This document shows, piece by piece, positions 11,226-21,870 of a DNA stretch of 64,000 bases. Origin of the DNA: Cavia porcellus (lineage: Eukaryota; Chordata; Mammalia; Rodentia; Caviidae); contig NW_026947488.1 of the NCBI RefSeq assembly GCF_034190915.1, forward strand, positions 5,528,501 to 5,592,500, in the 5' to 3' direction. The notes below the pieces were generated by a model, which saw only the letters and a program-made list of their open reading frames with translations, ran no database searches and had not been told where the DNA came from. Positions within the stretch are counted from its first letter, which is position 1, and every line of letters begins with the position of its first letter. The translations under genes were made by a program, and so were the position numbers.

Positions 11226-12689
11226 TTTTCCTAAAAGGCTCGCCAGGGCCAGAGAGTGACTTTAGGTCCTGTAATGTTCCCTGCATGCTGACAGAATATC
11301 CATTGTCCCTGGGCCACCACTCCTTGGGGACGCATAGGTCTCTTTCCTTCTGGAGTCTGGGATTGGTCTTGGCTGCCCTCGAATTAGGCTTCTGCTGGGA
11401 AGTGGGCTGCAGAATGGACCCCGCGAGAGTCATAAACCCCAGGCAGCAGTGAGACCTGGTTTAAAATGCTCAGATTTGAACGGAACGATACGCAGCCTGG
11501 GAGATAAGCCTTTCCCTTAATCCCAGCATCTGGCTTGCTCTGAAGAGGCCACAGATGGAGCTTCTGTACGGACCTGAACCCCGAAGGGGAGACAGTGATC
11601 CGCCCGACTTGCTCCTTCTTGGTGCTCAGTGAGCAGAAAAAATTAAGCCAAGGCTTTTCCCTCTTGGATTCCCCCTTGAGCCAGCGATGAGATGCTCAGT
11701 GAGGAGGACTTAAGGGTTGAGGATGCAGGGGAGTCAGGAATCTGGGTTGGAAAAGTTCGGCAAGAAGGCTTCTCTCCCCATCCCCCACTCTTCCCTGACC
11801 CAGGCCACCGTGGTCTGAATGACTGGGACACCCCCACACTAGGTTTACCCTGTACTTCAACATCGTCCATCTGGAAACACAGGAGCTTCGAGAATCTGGG
11901 GCAAAAGCTGGCGTAGGCAGAGCCGGTTGTGACAGTGGGACTAACGCTGTCATCTGGAACGACTGCAGCACGGATGACAGTTTCTGACTCCCCCTAGATG
12001 CCAACCCACCTTCAGTGCTGTTCACCCCAGCCTTGGCCAGCCAGAGGCATTGCTGGTGCAAGAACCGTGCTTTCTGGGGCAGCGGATTCGGGTCTCTCTG
12101 AGTCCCGGCAGGCTGGGGTCTCCACTTGGAGTCCCCCCCCTTCCTGCCTTCTCTGGGGAGGGTGATGGGAATTTCAGCCCACCTGTTCCTCAAAACCCAC
12201 ACCCTGCTCTGAGGTCAAAACGAGCACCTTTCGGTAGTGTTGAAGTGCCCTTGCCACCCAAGCAAGGGTCTTTAAAGAAAGATAACTAAGGGAATAAGTG
12301 TACCCCTTGGGAGGGGCCTGGAGCCCAGGTTCCAAAGGCTTCAGGGACAACCATTGAGGCAACTCCTGGGGGCCTCGAGGCCTCCACGCAATTCCTGGGC
12401 GCAGTGGCTGTGCCATAAATCAAAAAGCACCAACACTGATACCGGTGCCAGCACTAATAGCCCTTTAGCGGTCGCTTACAAGGTTCCTGCCCTTGCACTA
12501 AGCAGCCTGCTCCCTGGGGGCTTCACACCGGGCTCCTCTGGGCGATGAGCGTGGGAGACAGAGATGGGTGGACATTTGCCAGCCCTCCGGATGTTCATGC
12601 TGAGTTAGAAAGACAAGATATTGAAAGCCTCGCCACTGATAAGGGGTAAACAACTGTTCGATACAACAGCAGAAGAGATACTCAAGGCA
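11226..12689. other. unique non-coding stretch
   Basis: No gene or clear repeat recognised. A minus-strand frame at 11696-12202 (168 codons) overlaps plus-strand frames and lacks family signals. Confidence 0.45.
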
Positions 12690-13420
12690 GTGCATGATTA
12701 ATTGCCCAGCGGATCACAGGGATGATAAATGTTTTAGGAACTCCGAGGAGGGAGCCATTTCCCCAAGCCAGGCAGAGGAGACCGTCACCAGGAGGGTAAT
12801 TGTGTCCTTTCAAAGGGACCTGCGGGGTGGCTGTGTGAGGATATTCTTGTCCCACAGCTGGAGTCGGGAGAGAACCATTTTTTTAAAAAAATCTGACGCT
12901 GAGATTTCCACTTGCTGTGTCTCCCCCCCCCCCCTCACGTTAGGAAACCAGCTAGTTCCAGGTAAGGAGGAGCCCGTGAAGCTTAATGTTTATTTCCCTT
13001 CCAGCTGTTTTAGCTTCCTGGAGATGAGCCACTCATCTGACATCCCCCCTGTGAAAGTGGGACTGGAATTTTACGTTTGCACGATGGAAATAGAGGCTGG
13101 AAACACTGGCTTTGCACCCTCCAAGCAGCTGGGCCATCTCTCCCTTAGCAAACGGGCCCCCTGTAATATCACAAAAACACATCCCTTTTAATGGAGTGAT
13201 AAGACTGACAGGTGTTTGGATTTTGCCCGAAATTTCAAGAGGCTAAAGCAGAGAAGTTTCTTTGAAGCTCTCTGGCCTCTGGGTTGTGTTCCGTTTGGGT
13301 ATCTATTAAGAAACCAGCCATTTCATCACAGCACGTACCATAAATTGGTTCATGGATGCCCAAGGCTTTATCTCATTAAATTGTGTCACTCTCTATAAGT
13401 GGTGTGCAGGCTGTGTCTCT
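12690..13420. other. candidate conserved non-coding block
   Basis: Unique, repeat-free, moderately AT-rich sequence with homeodomain-type cores (ATTAATTG near 12697-12704, TTTAATGG near 13188) and a T/A-rich tract near 12880. It also contains a C10 run near 12907-12930. The style (complex, not CpG-rich, not repeat) resembles developmental enhancers. This is a visual judgement only; conservation has not been measured. A 165-codon frame (12694-13191) crosses it but looks non-coding. Confidence 0.3.
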
Positions 13421-13775
13421 GTGAGCGAGGTTATCTGGCTGTTTAGAAACCAGCCCTGGACGGTGAGATGCTGTGTCTGAGACCTGGGTCAGGCTACATT
13501 TCCAAAAGGCAAACAATCCAACGGAGCCCGACACCCGACCTGGGCTGTCGTGGGGCATGATGCAGACCACCCCCCATCCAGGGTGCCACTGCAGGCTTCA
13601 GCTAGCTGCTCCTCGAAGTGAAAGCAGATGGCTGATGATGGATGGCAGGGCTTTCATCTGCATGGGCCAGCTGGTGACGTTGCGGCTGGGGAGGGGGCTC
13701 CGGGAGCTGGGAGAGGCTGAGACACAAGTGCATTGAATTGGGGGCTGGATTTACCACAACAGCTATTTCCTCTCT

Positions 13776-13894
13776 GTCATTATCTCCTCCTCCTCCTCCT
13801 CCTCCTCCTCCTCTTTCTCATCTTCATCCTCTTCCTCCTCTTCCTCTTCTTCTCCTTCTCCTCATTCCCTCCTCCCCCTTTTTTCCTCTTCCCT
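13776..13894 (+). repeat. (TCC)n / (CTT)n polypyrimidine tract
   Basis: About ten TCC units are followed by mixed TTC/TCC/CTT units and T-rich pyrimidines. The tract is nearly purine-free for about 120 bp. Such tracts can adopt triplex (H-DNA) structure. The proline/leucine-rich frames crossing it are artefacts. Confidence 0.92.
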
Positions 13895-14054
13895 TAAACC
13901 TGAACAACCCAAACCCCTCGTAAGCAAACTAATATCTACAAAACCACAATTTAAATCATCCAAGAAGTATGAGATGCCAGTTCTTCTCCCACAGCCCTGA
14001 CGGTCTTGAGTGGCCACACTGGATTGTGCTGGGAACACTGTCACAGGTTCATGA

Positions 14055-14185
14055 ACCAGGTTTTGGGGTCAGAAGTGGTACCAGGTCCTGCCCACATGAT
14101 TAAACTTTGGGTGAGCTTCCTAGCCTGTAAAATGGGTTTTGTAGTGAGGCTACCATCAAATAGTGTGCTGGGGGTTAGAAGGCAC
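14055..14185 (-). repeat. MIR fragment
   Basis: It contains the antisense MIR block 'GTGAGCTTCCTAGCCTGTAAAATGGG', which corresponds to the MIR consensus part around 'cctcatctgtaaaatggg'. Confidence 0.6.
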
Positions 14186-15279
14186 AGGGCCTGTGGCAAG
14201 AGCACAGGTAGCTATGTGAGCTTCAGCACGGCACTGACACCAGGAGGCCCCGCCCTTCACCCCAGGGAGGCTCCAACCTTGTCCCAATGGGCAGGTCTGC
14301 TGGATGAAGCCCCCGCTGATGTTTGGCCCATCCCTGCCAATGATTCAGGCCACAGCCCTCCTCCCATAACTTTCCCCAGCACTGACAAAGCAGAGGTGCC
14401 ACGAAGGGCCCCTTCTAAGTGGAGCCTGCTTGTCTAAGCATGAGGAAGGTTGTGGTGCTGGCTTGGTTTCAGAGGCCAGGCCAAGAGTGTAGGCAAGGAT
14501 TTGCAAGCAGGACAAACGTCTCTGTGTTTACAGCATTGTTAGGAGAGGTGGGAGAGAAGGGGTGGGGGAGTCTGTTGTTCCGTTAAATTAGAAACAAGTT
14601 CCATCTGTTGATGGTCCCCCAGGGAGGCTGCCTTGGCCTTGAAGGCCCTGGCAGTGATTCGAAGACAAGCTCTTGGGGGAAGAGGTCTTATGGAGAATAT
14701 GTCACCAAATATGTCACCAGTCATTTGGGTTGCTGGAGGGAAATATCTCATGAGGCGCCCTGGCACACGAAGCTGTCAAGCCAGGAAGAGGGAATGAGAG
14801 GAAGACAGCATTCCAGAGCCTCCACAGGGTGCTCCCCAGCGAGGTGCTGCCATGACAGAAGGTTCCAGAAACAGGAACAAAAGTGGCCACTCCACCACCC
14901 CTGATGTCCCTGGTTCCACTGCCGTCACCAGTGAGACAGCCTTCCCCAGCACAGACACTTCTGGGGCTTCTGTCCTCTCCCCTCCCACCAGGATGGCGCC
15001 CAAACCCCACAGCCTAGCTCTTGCGTCATCAGGGTGGCAGGAAACACATTGGGAAAGAGCATGGCTCTGGGGCCACAATGGCCAGCAGGACAACAGCGAC
15101 TGTCTTGTTTAGAGACCTGCTCCTTCTCCAGCCACATGGGTATCAGGGTGGAGAACACTCCCCATGAACTCCTTGTCATGAGCACCCTGAGTGTAGAACG
15201 GTGCTCTGCTGAGTCCAGAGCCAGCTTCCTGGGTGATTGTGCACACAACCAGGGGCTCACAGGGTCATAAATACATCAC
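14186..15279. other. unique non-coding stretch
   Basis: No gene or clear repeat recognised. It contains a short direct repeat at about 14696-14719 (ATATGTCACCA twice). Confidence 0.5.
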
Positions 15280-15410
15280 CAACTACGGAGTATGTGCCCG
15301 GCAGGAGGCTAGGTGCCCAGCATAAAGAAGGCAGGTCCTTCTTTAACGGGTCAGGAAACAGGATCGCAGAGTGGAAGGGGCCCAGAGAGCCCACAGCGGG
15401 AACTCAGGTC
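15280..15410 (+). repeat. MIR fragment
   Basis: 'ACGGAGTATGTGCCCGGCAGGAGGCTAGGTGC' (read as 'ctatgtgccaggcactgtgc') is followed by 'GGTCAGGAAACAGGATCGCAGAG', in MIR order. Confidence 0.55.
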
Positions 15411-15447
15411 TCCACCTGCTTATCCTCTTCTCCCTTTCTGTGTTCTC

Positions 15448-15551
15448 TATAAATACCTTGCTCCCCACAACGACTCCACCACTGTGGGTACTTGCCCCGC
15501 CCCATTGCTGGGGCTCCGCCCCAATGCCATCTTCACCCAGCGCCATCTTGG
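15448..15551 (+). promoter_or_regulatory. promoter-like motif cluster (TATA, GC boxes, CCAAT, YY1)
   Basis: Within 104 bp there are a TATAAATA box (15448-15455), GC boxes GCCCCGCCCC (15494-15503) and CTCCGCCCC (15514-15522), and a CCAAT box (15521-15525). A GCCATCTT core (15526-15533) and a strong YY1-like GCCATCTTGG (15542-15551) follow. The elements are visible. Their joint function is inference. The TATA box lies upstream of the GC/CCAAT elements, which is not the textbook order, and no transcript is evident. Confidence 0.3.
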
Positions 15552-15559
15552 ATCCTGGC

Positions 15560-16179
15560 TTCCCTACTCTGTGCTTCCAGTGGCCTCGCACCCATCCGCC
15601 TTGCCGGGTGGCTGCAGAGGACAAAATTGTGCAAGTTCTCAGGTCAAGTGCATGGCCAAGCCAAGTAGTAGGAGGCCCAAGCCAACCTGCGGCTTCCCCA
15701 TGGAGCACAGCAGGGACAGGCACGCCGTTTATTCCCAGCCCAGCATTCACAATCAGAAACACTCAGAGCCCAAACCTATTAAAGTTCCTGCCACTAATAG
15801 CGTGACTCCTTCTAGGGGAAACAAAGCGATCTCTAGAAGGTTTGAAAGGTTTCACAATCTCTCCTCCAGTCCCTCAAAGTCAAGACATCGAGGACATACA
15901 TAGCCGAGCTCACTGCTCCCCGCACACCTTGGCGTTTGGATGTGTTTGGCAGAGCGAGTGCACCTTTCGGCTTAGAGCCTTCGGGCTTGGACACCTCTGG
16001 GAGAGGCTCCCGGAGGCCTGCCTGGCTGGCCTCTTGCTGGTTGGGTGGGATGAGGGGAAGGCATCAGACTGGAGGTGGCACTCAAGCAGGTCCTTCTGCA
16101 GGGCTGCCATCCGAGGGCAAAGGCCTCCTTGAGTTTTGTACCCTGGATATCTCACTCTGGTCCTGGTCCTGGGAGGGAG
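15560..16179. other. unique non-coding stretch
   Basis: No repeat or coding exon recognised. Overlapping frames up to 196 codons (15313-15903) span the promoter-like cluster but have no domain. Confidence 0.45.
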
Positions 16180-16285
16180 GAAGGGAGCACAAGGCCCTGC
16201 CCTGTGCATGCCTCACTTTGCTCCTCTGTAAAATGGAATCACCTTTTCCCTCCTTGGTACCAATTTACTGACAATGCAAGTTGCA
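16180..16285 (-). repeat. MIR fragment
   Basis: The plus strand contains 'CTCACTTTGCTCCTCTGTAAAATGGAATCA', the antisense MIR core. Confidence 0.65.
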
Positions 16286-16904
16286 CCAGGCAAGGTGCCC
16301 GGCACCAGGCAGGAACACAGAACAAAAACACGACACAAGCAGGGGTCTCAAGGATCCAGGAGGGCTGCAGGACCTCAGGGCTCATAGGTAACAACCACCA
16401 GGCACCCAGGAGCATAGTCTGGCATAGACAGAGGTCCACAGAGCTGGGGGAATGGTGAGGAGATCCCAGGAGAGCTGCAGGGCTGAGTGGGGCCAGAGAC
16501 TCGAGGCCAGGGTGCAGATGACGAGCTGGGGAAGCAGCACATCCTGGAAGCCAGGTCTGACCCTGACACACCTCCTCCTGCTCCCCTGCAGCTCACGGCC
16601 CAGGGCTGGACAATTTCTGAGCCAGATGCATGTCATCTAGACCTACATCTCCTGTGTCATGGGCCTCCCATCCCCTGCTAAGTGACAGCAACAAATTTGT
16701 ACCTGCAATAGAGCTGCCATGCTGCTATTTCTTCAAGAAATTTGGGGCCATTTTCTGCGGCTCTCTGTCTGTCTCACTTAGGAAGGCCCCTGACAATGGA
16801 GATGAAACACATATATCACTCACCTGTGAAGAACCCACCTGTGCCTTCCCATTGGCCATCTCTATACCCTCCCTTCCCTCCTCCCTTTCCTCTCTAGCTC
16901 CCTG
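16286..16904. other. unique non-coding stretch
   Basis: No gene or clear repeat recognised. Confidence 0.45.
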
Positions 16905-17090
16905 GCCTTCCCTGGCACACCCAGCACATCATACCCCAGGGCCTTTGCACTGGTCACTTGCTGTGTTTAGAAAAACTTCGTTGGAGCAGATCTCCTGCCA
17001 CTCCTCCTTGAGGCACCTCATCTGCTCCCCTGCCTCCTTGCCCATCCAGCTGTCCAAAGCACCCATCTCCTGGGCCCTACACTAGTCACA
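16905..17090 (+). repeat. L2 fragment
   Basis: It contains 'CCCCAGGGCCTTTGCACTGG', 'CACTCCTCCTTGAGGC' and 'TGCCTCCTTGCCCATCC', in the order of the L2 3' region ('ctcagggcctttgcacttgctgttcc'). Confidence 0.65.
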
Positions 17091-17489
17091 AAAGACAGGA
17101 CAGGAATAGCACAGCCCTGTGTGCATTCCAGGCCACAAACAGAATGTGGGTGATTATTTTAAGCAGTCCCAACAGTTATGGATGCACACCAAACAGGGCC
17201 TCCCTCCATCTGGTCTCTTTCTTATTATTTATCTATCCCTCTCTAGGCACCCGCAGCATCCTGAGACCAGGGCTCGGTGCTGTGTGACATTTTTCTCCTG
17301 ACACATCCACAGCAACCCTTGGTGGAGGAAGGGATGACCTGATGGGGCATGGGGGGCACCTCCCGGGAGGCAGCACCTTGCAGACATGGGTTCTAGCCAG
17401 GCCCTACCCCACAGGGTTTCTGAGAGGAGCTACCCAGAGCACGCTGGCCCTGTGGCCCCTCTGACCTGGGTTTCTGGCCAGAGAGCACC
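17091..17489. other. unique non-coding stretch
   Basis: No feature recognised beyond a gradual rise in GC toward the CpG-rich patch that follows. Confidence 0.45.
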
Positions 17490-17690
17490 TAGGGCCTCCG
17501 GAACAGCGCTTCCCCTCCCCCTCGGAGCGGCGAGGCTGAGGCTGCCGGCGTGGGCGCCAGCTCGGTGAGGGCTGGCTGAGCTCGGAGCCCAGCGGGGATT
17601 CTGTGCCCAGCGACGGAGCCCGGCCCCCACAGTCTGCAGCTCAGCCGGTGACTCACTCGGCTCGGCTAGGCTCGGACACCTTCTGCACAC
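17490..17690 (+). promoter_or_regulatory. CpG-island-like patch with possible splice donor
   Basis: About 18 CpGs lie in roughly 180 bp at about 70% GC, far above the rest of the neighbourhood. It holds an AP-1 consensus TGACTCA (17649-17655) and a strong donor-like GTGAGG (17565-17570) after a GC-rich segment. It could be an alternative promoter with a non-coding first exon, or just a GC-rich spot. At about 200 bp it is at the lower limit of usual CpG-island length. Confidence 0.4.
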
Positions 17691-17924
17691 TGATGAGCCT
17701 CCAGCTTGACAGACACACTTGGGGAGCCGGGGAACAGGCAGGGGCACGGGAGGACAGGCACTGGGCGCGCTCTCCTCTCCCCACTGGCTGTGGGCAGGCT
17801 CTGAGCACTGCCCTTTCCTCCTCCTGCCGGCTCTCCATCTCTCTTTTCTTCCTTTCTCTCCCAGCCCCCTGCCCTCCCTTCCTGGTAAAGAACATGGGCC
17901 TTGGATCTGGGGTCTGCCCTGGTC

Positions 17925-18040
17925 ACATCCAGTCCATGCAGCCCCTGCCGTGGAGGTGGGCAGGTCGTTTGGCAACTCTGTAAACCGTGGAGACCATTAA
18001 GACAGCTTCGGGGGGATTAATACCTATCTAAAAGGCAGAG
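17925..18040 (-). repeat. MIR fragment
   Basis: The plus strand has 'GGCAGGTCGTTTGGCAACTCTGTAAACCGTGG' and 'ATTAATACCTATCTAAAAGG', the antisense MIR order (..acctctgtaaaatgg..aatagtacctac..). Confidence 0.55.
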
Positions 18041-18165
18041 AGTGGGGCCCAGTGCCCTGCTAGTCGGGGTCCGTGGTCAGGGTCACTCACTGAGCTCAGC
18101 GAATGTCCAATCTGTGATGCTCAGCCCTCCTCTCCACAGGCCCCGGGTCTGGGGTAGAGACTGCT

Positions 18166-18238
18166 GGTGCTGGGGACAGAATCCAGGTCCTTGTGCATGC
18201 TGGGCAAGTGCTCTACCACTGAGCTGCACCCCCTGCCC
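18166..18238 (-). repeat. ID-type SINE (older, BC1-like form)
   Basis: The plus strand reads GGTGCTGGGGACAGAATCCA, then CTTGTGCATGCTGGGCAAGT and GCTCTACCACTGAGCTGCAC. This is the antisense of the general rodent ID consensus. It lacks the special tail of the young subfamily. Confidence 0.88.
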
Positions 18239-19099
18239 TGCAGCAACTCAGACCAGGCCAGCCTGAATTTTTAGTCACTCTTGCAGAACTCAGAGAGAGA
18301 GAGCAATCTGCAGGGATCTGAGTGCCAGGGAGACGGCTTCTAGCCAAAGGAGCCCTGAGGTGGCCAGGACTGGGTAGGGAGCAGCCACTGCCCGGATCCC
18401 CTCCGCTTCCCACTGATCTGGGTATGGAGGTGCAGGAGAGCTTGGCACAGTAACAGTGCACTTCGGGTTTGCCAACGGCAGAAACCACTTCTGGGGGACC
18501 CCAGGAAAGATGTGGAACTTTTAGGCTGCTTCATAGTGTTTGCCTGGGGTGACAGGATGGATCTCGGGCAGGACAAGAGCAGGGACACCAAAGTGGTCTT
18601 CAGGGATCTGTGTCTCATTCCCCGATCACCTTTCTCACCCTGCTGGGTGGCTTGTGTGGGTCCCAGTGCACAGCCTCTCAGCTTGGCCACCCCCTACACA
18701 GCGCTGTCTCCCTGCAGTCATGGCATCTCCTTGCCCCTCTCCGAGGGAGCCATCGTGGCCAGAGGATGGAGGGCCATGATTGACAGCTCCATGCAGATCC
18801 CATGGGTTGAAATTAGGGAAGGGTCAGCCCCGAAGAAAACTGAGGGACTATCACCAGAATGGACTCAGTGAGCGCCTCCATGCCCGCTCTAATAGCAGGA
18901 CTGAGGTGTCAGAGGCCAGGGACATGCTAGCTGGGGTTGGGAGACAATGGGCTGGAACTGGGGGACAGGAGCAAGTCACGTCCCTGACTGCAGACTGGGT
19001 TCCGTGTGAACAGATGGCCAGGTGAGGCAGAGGGCTCTGTGGTGGGTCCATGGAGCTCCCTGAGGTCGGAAGACTGGATCCCACAAAGGGATTTCACTG
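18239..19099. other. unique non-coding stretch
   Basis: No gene recognised; frames up to 119 codons without family signature. Confidence 0.45.
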
Positions 19100-19540
19100 A
19101 TCTCCTGGGCTTGCCATAACAAATCGCCACAAAAGCAGGCGGTGTCAAACCATAGACATTTACTGTCTCACAGCTGTAGAGGCCAGAAGCTCAACATGAA
19201 GGTGCTCTGAGGCCATGAGAACTTCGAAGGCCCTGGGGAACGATTTGTCCTTCCCAGTTCCTCCCCAGCTGGCATTCCTTAGTGGATAACCACAGCGCCG
19301 GGCTCCACCTCCTCTGTTCCACACAGCCCCCTCCTGCCTGATTCTCAGACTCAGGTCATTGGGTGGAAGGCTCTCCCTAAGCCAGGTGAAGTCCTCTCCA
19401 GCTCCTTACCTTGGGTACATCTGCCAAGACCTTTATTCCAAATAAGGTCCTAGAATGCAGGGGGACATACCTCTAAGTGTGGAATTCCTAGAGGGGAAAT
19501 TGACTTTTGAGGGGGAATCTACAAAATTCTGTTTTGTGCT
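19100..19540 (-). repeat. MLT1-type MaLR LTR
   Basis: The antisense MLT1 order is clear: 'GGGCTTGCCATAACAAATCGCCACAAA', 'CATTTACTGTCTCACAGCTGTAGAGGCCAGAAG', 'CTGGCATTCCTTAG', 'TCTGCCAAGACCTTTATTCCAAATAAGGTCC' and a TTTGAGGGGG block near the right end. No viral coding part. Confidence 0.85.
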
Positions 19541-20089
19541 GAGGATGAATGCACTCATTTATTCACTGATTTATTTAAAATGTTTATTAAACACCTTCGA
19601 AGAGTGAGGTATGGCTCAGAGGGCTTGGTGACATCCTGCCTCATGGCACACTGCCACACAAGCCAGCGGTGACACTTGGAGGAGGTGCCCATTGCCTTGA
19701 GGTGATGTCCTGTTCCCATGCACCTCCAGCCGTGTGGAGGTTGGTTTGGAGGTCAGCAAGGAGCTCCTGGGGGAGACGATGTGGACAGCAGCTGGACTGT
19801 GAGGAGCACCAGGGAGGGAGGCAGGGGGCAGAGGTGCAGTGGTGAGGATGGCCAAGAGAAAGAGGGGAAATCCATCTCCGGTTGCAACATGGCTCTGCGA
19901 CTGGGTCATGCTCTGAATGGGAACCGCCGTTCCACCCCCAGAAAGCTCGTGGACAGGAAGGGGGAAGGTAGAAACAGAGCCCTTTTGCTGGCCACACGTC
20001 TCAAACTCAATGCACTATGGACGCTGAACCACCGTTAACCTCGGTCCCAGCCCAACGGGGAGAAGGGCGCTAACTCCAATCATAGCTGA
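19541..20089. other. unique non-coding stretch
   Basis: An L2-like piece (TTTATTCACTGATTTATTTAAAATG) may lie at about 19555-19600. Otherwise no feature is recognised. Confidence 0.4.
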
Positions 20090-20217
20090 ACTCAGTTCCA
20101 CTTCTAAATTCAGCTCGCCTGCATTCCTGACCCAACTCATCTACAACCCCAACTCAATCCAACCCAACTCACTGCTAATCCAAACCGCAATCCTAATCTC
20201 ACTGGCAACCCCAAGCA
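20090..20217 (+). repeat. G-poor C/A-rich low-complexity tract with CAACTCA units
   Basis: 20131-20173 is G-free on the plus strand. The unit CCAACTCA recurs at irregular 15-20-bp spacing, followed by looser CTAATC-type units. It may be a decayed minisatellite. Confidence 0.6.
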
Positions 20218-21744
20218 GATCTCCCACTCTCGCTCCAGGCTGCTCCACTGATCTTCTGGGAAGCGCTTCTTAGCCCCACGGAAGGAAGGGGAAACAGACA
20301 CCAAGACGCAGGGAACCGCAGGAGACCAGGCAAAACCAGGAGTTACGGCCCAGCTTCCTGGGCTCTGTGGAGCTGCAGGCAGGCTTTCCTGGGCAGGGCT
20401 GGCTTGAGACCAACCTCAGGGTCTCCCCATGCCTGGGTTCCCTGGGCTGCCTGTGGCCTCATCCCCATGCGTCCATTCTTGGAAAGCCTCCCCCAGTTGA
20501 GTTGCAATCACTGTGCTGGGCACTTGGCCCCAACTGGCTGGGGGAGATGGGTGGCGCTGACCTGCTGGGAAGGAAGCGGCCTTGAAGGGCTGCAAAGAGG
20601 CTGAGAGTCGTGCTCTGGCGAGGAGGGAGCTGGGGATGAGGGAATCAAGGGCCCTTCCAAAAGGAAAGAGAACTGGGTTCTCACCAAGATGCTATTAGGC
20701 TGCTTCCTCCAATCTGTTTAATCCTCTGAGTGCGAAGCCGGACCAGAGGGAAGCATCCAAAAAGCAGACACCCAAGCTCAGCATCCTTCTTCGCTGAGAG
20801 AAGCAGACGGCTCCAGATGTCCACAGTGGCTGCCCCCCAGGCCATGGCTTGCGTCTGACACCCCGCAACTGTGTCCCACCAGCCCTGGGGGTGCCGGTGT
20901 GTTGGGGCACAGAGCTGCATGCGCCAGCTCAGGGACAGTCTCTGTTGGAGGTCAGGGCGGAGCCTTCTGGCTCTGAGATTTGCTCACACATTTCATTGTC
21001 CCCAAACCAAAGGGCACCATGTGCATGGCATTGGTTTCTACCGCTGTCCAAAGTGGTTTGGGAGCACAGCTGTCCTCTGCCAGTGTCTTAGTTTCAATAT
21101 GGGGCCTGAGGGGCGCTGGTGTGGACCAGCCCTGCGAAACAGAGATGACTGTGGCGTGCACTGGTGCTACCCTTTGGGTCTTGATGTCCCCCGGAGGCTG
21201 GTGGGTGAGAAGCTCGGTCTTTTCTGGCTGGAGGTGGTACTGAGGTGGGGGATACTCCAGGAGGCTGGAGGAAGAAGATCAGAGGGGATGGGCTTTGAAG
21301 GATGGACTCTGTCCCCCGTCCCCACCCCTGTCCCTCTCTGCTTTCCTGTGGTCCCTGAGATGCCTCTGCCACAAGGTTTCTGCCTCCGCACTGGCCCTAA
21401 ACAGTGGAGCTGGCTGCATGTGGCCTCAAACTGCCAACCATGAACCGCAGACGAATGCGTCTTGTTTTCCTCGGGTATTTGGTCACAGTGACAGAGAGCC
21501 GACTAACGCACTGGCATCCCCACGAAGCCCAAATTCATAAAGTGTGCACACACTCCCCGTAAGCACTCGAAAATTACCGATGATGATTATTATTGTTATT
21601 CATCTTTCAGTAAAGATGTGGACGCCTCCTACCACCTTGTCTAAAATAAGTGGGCTTTGCTATTACCTCTCATCACATTGTTTTCTTTGCCTTCACGGCT
21701 CGTCACACATTTATAATTATATGTTTACTGTGCAATTCTCCCAT
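20218..21744. other. unique non-coding stretch
   Basis: No gene recognised. A 190-codon frame (20871-21443) and overlapping frames on both strands show no domain. Confidence 0.45.
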
Positions 21745-21870
21745 TGCGTGTGTCTCCTCTAGCAGACAGGCAGCCTCGAGGGGGCGGGACTGGGACTTGG
21801 TCTCTATGGCTCATCCGGGCCAGTGCTGCCCCCGTGAGTGGCAGGAGTCAATAAATATGGAATGAAAATA
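21745..21870 (+). repeat. L2/MIR3-like 3' end
   Basis: 'GGGACTTGGTCTCTATGGCTCAT' and 'GTGAGTGGCAGGAGTCAATAAATATGGAATGAA' follow the order of an L2-class 3' end (…ggactttgtctgt…ctggc…caataaatatttgttgaatgaa). Confidence 0.55.

Noticed and set aside
12694..13191. 165-codon frame across candidate conserved block 1
   Set aside because: It passes through a T/A tract and a C10 run and has no domain; a chance frame in non-coding DNA is more likely.
14226..14245. CTCF-like motif (CACCAGGAGGCCCC)
   Set aside because: Only a partial match to the core consensus and no supporting context; too weak to list.
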